This document shows, in pieces, positions 1-6,700 of a stretch of DNA of 7,379 nucleotides; within the stretch, counting starts at the first letter, position 1, and each line of letters opens with the position of its first letter. A program made the translations under genes and the position numbers. Source of the DNA: Prevotella sp. CAG:1092 (GTDB lineage Bacteria > Bacteroidota > Bacteroidia > Bacteroidales > Bacteroidaceae); the NCBI GenBank assembly GCA_000436915.1, contig HF994194.1:5630-13008 (forward strand), read 5' to 3'. Under the pieces are notes generated by a model that was given only the letters and a program-made list of their open reading frames with translations, had not been told where the DNA came from and searched no databases.

Positions 1-42
1 GCGATCGAACAGCCTCAGACTCCAAATAAGACGAATGTATAA
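1..42 (+). CDS. C-terminal end of an upstream protein (partial)
   Basis: Frame 1 is open from the window edge and reads AIEQPQTPNKTNV before a TAA at 40-42, directly followed in frame by TAG and TAA. The other two + frames give no better candidate: frame 2 runs on to a TAA within the AT-rich leader and frame 3 stops at once. The 13 residues are too few to identify a family. In T4-type phages the gene before the tail tube is usually the tail sheath, so sheath is the natural guess, but this rests on synteny only. The reading itself is plausible, not proven. Confidence 0.45.
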   Translation, partial: AIEQPQTPNKTNV

Positions 43-137
43 TAGTAATAAAGGCATTCTGTTATAACAATGTATTATTATTATAAAATTATTAATATTT
101 ATTATTAAATAATAAAAAATTATATAAGCATTAACTA
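43..137 (+). promoter_or_regulatory. AT-only leader upstream of the tail tube gene
   Basis: This gap holds no gene. Positions 73-127 are 55 consecutive A/T bases. Inside is a perfect inverted repeat, TTTATTATT / AATAATAAA around a single A (98-116), and just upstream a 10-bp palindrome TGTTATAACA (60-69). No Bacteroidota-type promoter (TTTG with TAnnTTTG) and no sigma-70-like -35 box stands out. The likely role is a promoter or 5' leader for the highly expressed tube gene, possibly combined with a weak terminator for the upstream gene. That role is inference from position and composition. Confidence 0.35.
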
Positions 138-626
138 ATGAGTGATATGTTATTAAATATGCCGTTGGAATATGAACCGCTTCGCAAGAATCGATTTTTA
201 CTCCGTTTCCCTTCAGATCTAGGCATACAAGAATGGTGGGTATCAAATGCGTCAAGACCGAGCATTACGATGGGAGAAACTGAAATACCTTTCCTCAATA
301 CATCGACATGGGTAGTCGGACGTTACATTTGGGAACAAGTTAACGTAACATTACGTGACCCTATTGGACCTAGCGCAAGTCAGGCAATAATGGAATGGAT
401 ACGTCTATCATCAGAGACTGTAACAGGAAGACAAGGTTATGCAGTCAGCTATAAGAGAGATTTAATACTTGAGATGCTTGACCCGACAGGAGTTTCTGTA
501 TCACAATGGATATTAAAGAACTGTTTTATTGTCAGTGCTACAGGAGGTGACTTGTCTTACGATGATGACCAATTGGCAACTTGGGATTTGACAATCAGAC
601 CTGATTATTGTATTTTAAGCTACTAA
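138..626 (+). CDS. Tail tube protein (T4 gp19-like)
   Basis: This is the probable tube subunit, which stacks in hexameric rings to form the inner conduit of a contractile tail through which DNA passes. The product is 162 residues, almost the length of T4 gp19 (163). Family-like stretches are KNRFLLRFP near residues 17-25 followed by WWVSNASRPS (33-42), then a central strand-rich part with VTLRDPIGPSAS (70-81) and a helix AIMEWIRL (83-90). The C-terminal part has LEMLDPTG (111-118), WILKNCFI (124-131) and a closing WDLTIRPDYC (149-158), the usual tube-fold ending. The ATG at 138 is the first in frame after the AT leader; TTAA lies 3 nt before it and there is no Shine-Dalgarno. It ends in TAA followed in frame by TAG. 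The gene precedes chaperone and tape measure genes as in many tailed phages. The call is from recalled family patterns, not a search. Confidence 0.85.
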   Translation: MSDMLLNMPLEYEPLRKNRFLLRFPSDLGIQEWWVSNASRPSITMGETEIPFLNTSTWVVGRYIWEQVNVTLRDPIGPSASQAIMEWIRLSSETVTGRQGYAVSYKRDLILEMLDPTGVSVSQWILKNCFIVSATGGDLSYDDDQLATWDLTIRPDYCILSY

Positions 627-655
627 TAGCCAATAGTTTTTTTAAAAGATAACGT

Positions 656-694
656 AATATAAGATAAATTCGCAAACGTTTATCTCATATTTTT
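656..694 (+). terminator. Stem-loop downstream of tail tube gene (possible terminator)
   Basis: Arms AATATAAGATAAA (656-668) and TTTATCTCATATT (679-691) pair over 13 positions with one mismatch, around a 10-nt loop, and are followed by TTTC. The stem is almost all A/T, so it is weaker than the hairpin 24 nt downstream. It could be a first, leaky terminator or a 3'-end stabilising structure for the tube mRNA. Confidence 0.45.
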
Positions 695-714
695 CGAACT
701 CTAAAGATACGGTT

Positions 715-750
715 TCCATATAGTTATTGTTAACTATATGGATTTTTTAT
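715..750 (+). terminator. Intrinsic terminator after the tail tube gene
   Basis: Arms TCCATATAGTTA (715-726) and TAACTATATGGA (731-742) are perfectly complementary over 12 bp with the tetraloop TTGT, followed by a T-run (743-748). There is no A-run on the other side, so it reads as a + strand terminator. It ends only about 7-14 nt before the nuclease ATG at 757, so read-through transcripts would carry a hairpin beside the start codon. That could also lower translation of the nuclease. Confidence 0.75.
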
Positions 751-756
751 TTAAAG

Positions 757-1338
757 ATGAAACAACCCACGAAAAGTTTAAAAATTAATAAAAAGACAAA
801 GAAAAAAAGGCAACCCAAAGGAAACCATAATCCTTATAAATCACATTCCAATAATAAAAAAGAGCAAAAATACGGTACATCCAAGTTGGAACGAGACTTT
901 GCCCGTGATTTTTTAGATAAAAACGGCATAGTATACATATATCAGTATGAAGCCAAAGATATCAAGAGATATTTCGATTATGCAATAACCGTATATTCAG
1001 AAGTAAATTATCTGACAGAGATAAAGGACGGAATAAAATGTGTCAAACAAGAAGGTCAATACTTTCCAGTGTCCTTTATGATAGAAGTAGATGGAGGATA
1101 TTACCACTCTGACCCTCGAATAGTTGACGAGGATAAGCTAAATCCAATGCAAAAACACAATAAATTCGTGGATAAAATTAAAGACCGATGGTGTGGTATG
1201 CATTGTATTCCATTATTAAGAATATGGGAGTACGATATCAGGCATAATCCCAAGAAAGTATTGGAAGAGTTAAGTAATTATATCAACATTGGAGATAAAA
1301 GAAGACGGATTGACGAAAACCGTAAAAAGCCACATTGA
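757..1338 (+). CDS. Vsr/DUF559-like PD-(D/E)XK endonuclease
   Basis: The 193-residue product has the layout of very-short-patch-repair-like nucleases. After a basic N-terminus come SKLERDF (42-48, with E45), YFDYAI (72-77, with D74), a core strand FMIEVDGGYYH (107-117, with E110, D112 and H117), a basic helix NKFVDKIKDRW (135-145) and the strand IPLLRIWEYDI (151-161). DNA cleavage is expected, with E45, D74, E110/D112 and H117 as candidate active-site residues. Residues 1-38 contain 13 Lys and 1 Arg with a single acidic residue, and the C-terminus is also basic (KRRR, 181-184). The ATG at 757 was chosen over an in-frame TTG at 727, because 727 lies in the loop of the terminator hairpin. TTAA is 2 nt upstream. 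Related folds include EDxHD homing endonucleases, so a free-standing homing enzyme is possible. The target and the role in a tail cluster are unknown. Confidence 0.7.
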   Translation: MKQPTKSLKINKKTKKKRQPKGNHNPYKSHSNNKKEQKYGTSKLERDFARDFLDKNGIVYIYQYEAKDIKRYFDYAITVYSEVNYLTEIKDGIKCVKQEGQYFPVSFMIEVDGGYYHSDPRIVDEDKLNPMQKHNKFVDKIKDRWCGMHCIPLLRIWEYDIRHNPKKVLEELSNYINIGDKRRRIDENRKKPH

Positions 1339-1349
1339 TTTTTTTACGG
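1320..1349. other. Stem-loop spanning the nuclease stop codon
   Basis: CCGTAAAAA (1320-1328) and TTTTTACGG (1341-1349) form a perfect 9-bp stem around a 12-nt loop that contains the TGA stop (1336-1338). On the + strand no T-run follows. On the - strand the stem is followed by TTTTCG, so it could act as a weak terminator for antisense transcripts. Confidence 0.3.
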
Positions 1350-1393
1350 ACTCCTTCTATGTTATATTAGATAAGTTATATCAAAAGAAAATA

Positions 1394-1981
1394 ATGAAAG
1401 CAAAGTTTTATATTCCATATGCTCAAGGTGATTGTGTAAGAGGTTTCACCTACGGTCGAGAGATAAGTGCAAAGGAGTATACAAAAATGGAACTCGATGA
1501 ATATAATAGTCATAAAAGAGGTGTTGACCAAATGGTAACAACAAGTATGGGTTATAATATGGCGATAAACCCGTTTAAAAAGCGTAAAATAACATATAAC
1601 CAACAAAAATATCAGTTTCACGAATGTGAATGTCGCTTGTTAGATATAGAAAACCAAGAAGAAACCCTAACGAACCTTGACCGATTATACAGAAACAAGG
1701 AAAAATTTATCGAAATTGTTCAATTGAACGCCGAAGAATTTAATAATAAACCAGATATGGAGACGGATCTCAATATGTGGATACATGAAAGCAAAAAAAT
1801 AAGCAATTGTAATAAACTAACAAACGAAGAAGTAATACTTCATCTTCCTAAAAAGGATTTTAAGGTATATTTTGAGGAAGATAAGACTAACGCAGTATTA
1901 AAAGACTGTAAATTCCTTAAAAATATGGGTAGCAAGAACTGTTTCGCCATTATGGTAGATAAAATAATCTTCATAAATTAA
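1394..1981 (+). CDS. Protein of unknown function in the tail gene cluster
   Basis: I do not recognise this 195-residue protein. It appears soluble, with no signal peptide or membrane segment. It has six cysteines (residues 14, 78, 80, 139, 172, 183), and His76 with the close pair in HECEC (76-80) is the only hint of a metal site, which is not convincing alone. The middle (about 85-120) is acidic and helical, and the end is strand-like (FAIMVDKIIFI, 184-194). An upstream in-frame TTG at 1289 would overlap the nuclease gene by 50 nt. The ATG at 1394 is preferred because it begins a normal globular sequence (MKAKFYIPYA) and leaves a 55-nt gap. No Shine-Dalgarno is seen. Lying 22 nt before the chaperone gene with no terminator between, it is probably co-transcribed with the nuclease and the chaperone. 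A tail-assembly or baseplate role is only a guess from position. Confidence 0.6.
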   Translation: MKAKFYIPYAQGDCVRGFTYGREISAKEYTKMELDEYNSHKRGVDQMVTTSMGYNMAINPFKKRKITYNQQKYQFHECECRLLDIENQEETLTNLDRLYRNKEKFIEIVQLNAEEFNNKPDMETDLNMWIHESKKISNCNKLTNEEVILHLPKKDFKVYFEEDKTNAVLKDCKFLKNMGSKNCFAIMVDKIIFIN

Positions 1982-2003
1982 TCAAATCATTTAATATCTT
2001 AAT

Positions 2004-3548
2004 ATGACACAAAACGAAAAAGAATTGGAAAGACAAAAGGCATTAAAAATACTTAAAGCCTCGAATGAAATGCTCATGGATGCAAGAAAAAATATAATGA
2101 AACAGAAAAAATTAACTGAAGAGCAAAAAAAAGAGGAAATTAACAAGATTGAAAAAGCCATCGACGAAAACCGTGCAAAAGGACGTAATTTATTAAATGC
2201 CGATGACGAAATGATAGAGTCCGTCCAATATAATATGGTAAATGAATCCGAAAAATTAAAGTATGACGAATATCTTAAAAAAAGAGGAATCACTGACGCC
2301 CAATTACGACAGAAAGATATGGCGACCCAAGAAACAGTTGCGACGGTAGACAAAAAAGATAATATTGTAAAAAAACAGCGTCGTAGAAAGAAGACTTCCA
2401 CCGAAGATAACGGTATCGTAAGGGTATTAAATGAAGAAGAACTGATGAAGCAAAGTATGGTAAAGTCGGACAGCGACCTGTATAATTCGATATCACTACG
2501 ACAGAAGGAAAATTTGTCACTTTTGCAGAAAGCAACCGATGCACGAAAGGTCAACGACAATATTGATAGACAAGTATCTAATGATATTGAACAAGAAGCC
2601 GAAAAAGAAGAAAACAGAGACATCATCACATATGATTTCGATTTTTCTTCAATACCTGATTATGTACAGTATGATGTAATACCATTACCATCAAAAGGTG
2701 AATGTTACGCACATCATATAGGAAGAGTACCGGTAGCATTTTTAACCGCAGCGGACGAAAATATTATTGCATCACCTAATATGTATCGAGATGGCAAGGT
2801 AATCGATGTAATACTCGAACGCAAAATCCTTGATAAACGAATTAAAGTCGACGAATTGTGCGAAGGAGATAGGGATGCTATCGTTTTATGGCTTCGTGCA
2901 ACAGGATACGGCAATAATTTCCCGATAATTGCAACACATCCTGATACGGGTAAAAGATATAATTTGGATATTGATTTGTCAACAATAAAGTTTACTAATT
3001 TCGGACTGAAAGGAGATAAAGAAGGTCATTTTACCTATAAATCGGAAAATGGAGATATCATTAAATTCAAGTATTTATCGAAGAAAGAAGACGATAAGGA
3101 AAGAAAGAAGATGATAGAAGATAAAATTAAGTTATCTTCATATGAACTCGTCAATTATGCGTCGAAATTACAGGAAATTGCAAATGACATTACCAACATC
3201 AAAGAAGATGATAAAAAAGACCTTAATGATTGCGTTGCCGATATTAAGGATATCATAACAGAAAATGTCAAAATCGATGATGACGATGTTAATGTCGGCT
3301 ATAATGAAATCATTACAGACCAGATGAAGGCGTATACGATATCAATTAATGGTAACGTTCAAAGAGAATTCATTAAAAACTACATCGATAATATGAGAGC
3401 TTCTGATGCTTATAAATATCGTCAATACGTCAACAATAATAAACCAGGACTTGATTATAAGATTACTATAAACGTACCAGAGAGCGATGGAGGTGGCTCT
3501 TTCGACACCTTTCTTGACATCGACGATACTATTTTCATTAATATATGA
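2004..3548 (+). CDS. gp26-like tail/baseplate assembly chaperone with long N-terminal extension
   Basis: The product has 514 residues in two parts. Residues 1-215 are very rich in Lys, Glu, Asp and Gln and probably form helices or coiled coils, with a basic knot KKQRRRKK at 123-130. From about 222 the sequence matches the T4 baseplate family pattern (Pfam T4_baseplate, T4 gp26 type): VIPLPSKGECY (225-235), FLTAADENII (246-255), DGKVIDVILERKI (263-275), then LCEGDRDAIVLWLRATGYG (285-303), and FKYLS (355-359) after a second hairpin. The CxxC zinc knuckle seen in some relatives is replaced by THPDTG (311-316). The C-terminus carries GGGSFDTFL (497-505). T4 gp26 is about 208 residues, so the extension is unusual. 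TTAA lies just before the ATG. The gene overlaps a +1-frame ORF and sits one gene before the tape measure, the place of tail-assembly chaperones such as lambda G. Domain call good; exact role inferred. Confidence 0.75.
   Translation: MTQNEKELERQKALKILKASNEMLMDARKNIMKQKKLTEEQKKEEINKIEKAIDENRAKGRNLLNADDEMIESVQYNMVNESEKLKYDEYLKKRGITDAQLRQKDMATQETVATVDKKDNIVKKQRRRKKTSTEDNGIVRVLNEEELMKQSMVKSDSDLYNSISLRQKENLSLLQKATDARKVNDNIDRQVSNDIEQEAEKEENRDIITYDFDFSSIPDYVQYDVIPLPSKGECYAHHIGRVPVAFLTAADENIIASPNMYRDGKVIDVILERKILDKRIKVDELCEGDRDAIVLWLRATGYGNNFPIIATHPDTGKRYNLDIDLSTIKFTNFGLKGDKEGHFTYKSENGDIIKFKYLSKKEDDKERKKMIEDKIKLSSYELVNYASKLQEIANDITNIKEDDKKDLNDCVADIKDIITENVKIDDDDVNVGYNEIITDQMKAYTISINGNVQREFIKNYIDNMRASDAYKYRQYVNNNKPGLDYKITINVPESDGGGSFDTFLDIDDTIFINI
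3472..3548 (+). promoter_or_regulatory. Candidate programmed frameshift zone (chaperone into +1 frame)
   Basis: From 3472, just after a TAA at 3469-3471, both the chaperone frame and the +1 frame are open until the chaperone TGA at 3546-3548. Two simple slip sites are visible. At 3510-3513, TTT-C allows tRNA-Phe to move +1 from TTT to TTC. At 3532-3536, TTTTC allows a -2 move from TTC (3534) back to TTT (3532), which would fuse DDTIF directly to SLIYDNYEKD. A GGAGGT run (3489-3494) lies 15 nt before the first site, but it also encodes the GGGSF motif. No strong downstream pseudoknot is evident. Recoding is a hypothesis based on the lambda G/GT precedent and the frame geometry. Confidence 0.35.
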
Positions 3549-3711
3549 TAACTACGAAAAGGACTTAAAAAAAGAACTATTCTTGTGCCATAAAAATATA
3601 GGTCTAAGTATGAGCGAAATTTATCGGATGCCAATCCGAGATAGAAAATTCTATATTATGACACATAATAAACAAATTGAATCCGAAAAAGAGATGCTTA
3701 AACACAAATAA
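3487..3711 (+). CDS. Small overlapping ORF, putative T-like part of a tail-assembly chaperone
   Basis: This 74-codon ORF lies in the +1 frame and overlaps the chaperone gene by 62 nt. Its unique part starts near 3544 and reads as a compact helical protein: YDNYEKDLKKELFLCHKN, then GLSMSEIYRMPIRDRKFYI, ending in a charged helix with ESEKEMLKHK. The pattern of an aromatic helix, then IYxMPIxxRxFYI, resembles the small second reading frames made by frameshift in tail-chaperone loci (lambda T and myovirus counterparts). That resemblance is from memory. The only in-frame ATG (3487) lies deep in the upstream gene, and the first 19 codons merely mirror it, so either internal initiation there or a frameshift around 3510-3536 makes the product. 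An ATG at 3545 is in a different frame and stops after seven codons. The stop TAA (3709-3711) is inside the following terminator stem. Confidence 0.6.
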   Translation: MEVALSTPFLTSTILFSLIYDNYEKDLKKELFLCHKNIGLSMSEIYRMPIRDRKFYIMTHNKQIESEKEMLKHK

Positions 3712-3750
3712 TGGGATGGGAAAATATTGCCATCCCATTATTTATTTATT
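3706..3750 (+). terminator. Strong intrinsic terminator before the tape measure gene
   Basis: Arms AAATAATGGGATGG (3706-3719) and CCATCCCATTATTT (3730-3743) pair perfectly over 14 bp around a 10-nt loop, followed by ATTTATT. It is the most G/C-rich hairpin in the window and includes the TAA of the small ORF. A-rich sequence on one side and T-rich on the other also fits a bidirectional terminator. Only 29 nt separate it from the tape measure ATG, leaving little room for a separate promoter, so it probably sets partial read-through (attenuation) into the tape measure gene. Confidence 0.75.
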
Positions 3751-3772
3751 ATAACGTAACTAACATCTTAAA

Positions 3773-6700
3773 ATGGCAGCAACAACACCTAAACAAGATA
3801 ATATTGACAAACTTTTATCTAAGATAGATAAACTTATCGAAAGTCTAGATACTAATAAGAAATCGTTAATCGATGAATTTACCAAGGCAATCGATAAATC
3901 AAAAATGGCCGAAAATATCGAGAAATTCACGAAGGCAAAGAAAAAAGACGAAGGCAAAGAAAAACGAGGCAAAGAAAAACGAGATAAAGAAACAGATAGG
4001 AAATATAATAGGATATTAAAACGTTTTGGTTTTCAAGCCAATACCGAAAACGGCAAAACTCGTATTTCATATCAAAAAGCCGATAATGTTCGTGAATTCG
4101 GTCAAGATTTGAATCAAGTCGGTCAAAGTATGACAGGACGATTTGGTAAGGTCGGTAAACAAATATCTAACTTCGGTTCATCACTGTCCAAATTATCTAG
4201 AGGTATGGGAGCATTCATTGCCTTTTTAGAAATTGGAAGTCAAGTCCTAAAATCCGTTTCAGAAGCAGACGCACGACAACAGTCGATACAGAATCGTCGT
4301 AATACGAATCTCACCAACCGTAATATTAAATTATCTAGAACCGAGACTGAAGGAAATGTTGATACACTTAATGTATACAAAGAAAATGCCTTATCTAAAT
4401 ATAACAAAATTTTTACCGAACTTCAGGGTAAAACGGCGATAGAGAATGCAAAAGCAATAGCCAGTACTAATACACGAATAAATAGTATTATTGGGGATGT
4501 AAATGATGCTGCATGGTCGGCATTAGCCAGCAAGACAGACATTGATGCGCAGTATAAAAAACTTGGCTTACAGGTAGCTAAAACGAATGCGATTGAAAAT
4601 AGGGCGATTAGCCAACGTAATTATGAATTAGGCGCCCGTCAGAGCGAACGTAATTATGAAATGAAACAGGCCGTTTTAGAGGCGCAAAAGACTGATGCTG
4701 ATCTCACGCTCGAAGATATGAAGAACGCCCGTGAACACCCTTGGTCAGAGACATTGAATCGTATAGCGGGTGGACGAACAAGTGCGGATAATGTCAAAGG
4801 TGACACCAAATGGAACTCAAAAGAAGGCTTTAATGCTGATAAATTCTTAAGTCAAGGGGTTGCAGGTTCTACCATCGGTGGAGCGTTCGGTCATGCCGTA
4901 GGAGTAGCAGGTCTTAGTTTTGGTAATAATTTGGTCGAGGCAGGATCAAATCTTATCGAGACGAGAACGAAAAAGAAGATAACAGATGCCACTAATGCCT
5001 TAAATGCTGCGCAAGCATCGAACGAAAATCAGATTAAAATGCAGACAACGGTATTATCTAATAGTAATGAAATCCGTAATAAGGTATTAGAAGGAATGAC
5101 GGAAATTAAAAATTCCGTAATTGATACGGAGACCGAAATTAAAAAGGCATATCAAAAGATGGCACAGGAGGTTGAAAAGTGGCATATTGCCTTTCAAGAT
5201 AAAGCATATGATAGTGGCATCGGTAAAGGAATGACCAAGAAAGGACAATTGAATAAATATAGATCATTTATGACCGAAAGACTTGTCGATTTGGCATCGA
5301 AATATGGCATTAACGCCGACCAACTATTCGCTATGCAGAACGGTTATACGGCAGAAGGAAGAAGTAAGTTGTTGAATCGCAAAGATTTGGAAAAACAGTC
5401 ATCATTTAGTAATATATACATGGGTGGTGATTTTAACACGACAGCGGAAATTGCAAATGGTACTGAGATTTTTAATATGGGCGTTAGTGACACTGTTGAC
5501 CATATGGGAGAAATGGCGAAACAGGTTAACAAGATGGGTCTCGACGGACGTAAATATATGAAGGATATGGTAAAATATCTGAAGACCGCACAGAAATATG
5601 ACTTCAAAAACGGACTGAAGGGTATGATGAATATTGCTAAATGGGCACAGAATGTCCGTTTTAATATGGATAGTGTTCCCTCGATGATAGATGATATTCA
5701 AAAAGGCGGTCTCGAAGGTATAATAACAAAGGCTGCTAAATTACAAGTAATGGGTGGCCGTTTTGCGATGGGAGCAGACCCGATAGCGATGGCATATGAA
5801 GCATATAACGATCCTGCTGCATTGATGAAAAGATACAATGATATGACCAAAGGAATGGGTACTTTCAATTCTAAGACTGGCGAAGTAACCTTTAATGGAA
5901 TGGAGCAAGACCAAATGAGGTTATTAGCCGAATATTCAGGACAATCATTGGAGGATATCAGAAAACAAGCAACTTACAATGTTAAAAAAAGTAAAGTTGA
6001 AGGATCTATCAAGGATAAAGATTTAACTGAAGACCAAAGGATGAGTCTTATAAATAAGGCATTTTATCAGGACGGTCAGTGGAAGGTTAATGACGTAACG
6101 GGTAATGCAATTAACTTAAGTGACGTTAATTCACAAAATATCGGCAATGTACAAGCAGACACTTATGAAGGTAAAATGGAACAAGGTATGCAAGAAATCG
6201 TTTCATTTACCAAGTTGTTTTCTGGTAATACTGAAAGTAATATGGCTGCAATATCGAACGCAATTAATCAAAGCGGAGCCGCAGATAAAGAATTGGAAGA
6301 ACGACTTAAAGAGACAAAAAATGATTTCGGTGATAAATTTGACAAATACAGTGCGCAAGTGTTAACAAATATGCAAGAAGCAACCTTGGCATACAAGGAT
6401 TTCCTTAATAACTTTAAGGATCCGAAAGATCAAATGGCGATGGCCGTAACTACTTTAAAGACATTTCAAAAAGACACTTTCGACCAATTGAACAAGATAC
6501 TCACTCAAATGGGTGGTGATGGTAAGAAAATTGCCGATATGAATGAATTAAAAGAAAAATTAGCAGGATTAACTTTCGGTATAGCAACTAAAGGTAAAGA
6601 TGGTAAAATTATAAATAAAAATATTAGTGCCGAAGAATTAATAATGAATGGTTCCTTGTATAAAGGTAATAACGGCAATTTATATGCAAATCAGGAACGT

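Noticed and set aside
727..756. TTG start giving ten extra residues to the nuclease
   Set aside because: The TTG lies in the loop of a perfect terminator hairpin and the added residues come from its stem and T-run. The ATG at 757 is better.
1289..1393. TTG start giving 35 extra residues to the unknown protein
   Set aside because: It would overlap the end of the nuclease gene. The extra residues are explained by the nuclease frame and a stem-loop, and the ATG at 1394 starts a normal protein.
1991..2629. 212-codon ORF on the - strand
   Set aside because: It is the complement of the charged, Lys/Glu-rich N-terminal half of the chaperone gene. Its product is a Ser/Phe/Leu-rich low-complexity sequence typical of a shadow frame.
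3545..3568. ATGA overlap as start of the small ORF
   Set aside because: The ATG at 3545 is in a different frame from the small ORF and meets TAA after seven codons.
649..3759. Shared 9-mer ATAACGTAA in two intergenic regions (649-657 and 3751-3759) as a promoter motif
   Set aside because: The core TAACGTAA also occurs inside the tail tube gene near 342, and A/T-rich 9-mers recur by chance in this composition.
5344..5701. Two overlapping - strand ORFs (87 and 99 codons)
   Set aside because: Both are antisense to the best-conserved-looking part of the tape measure and have no recognisable content.
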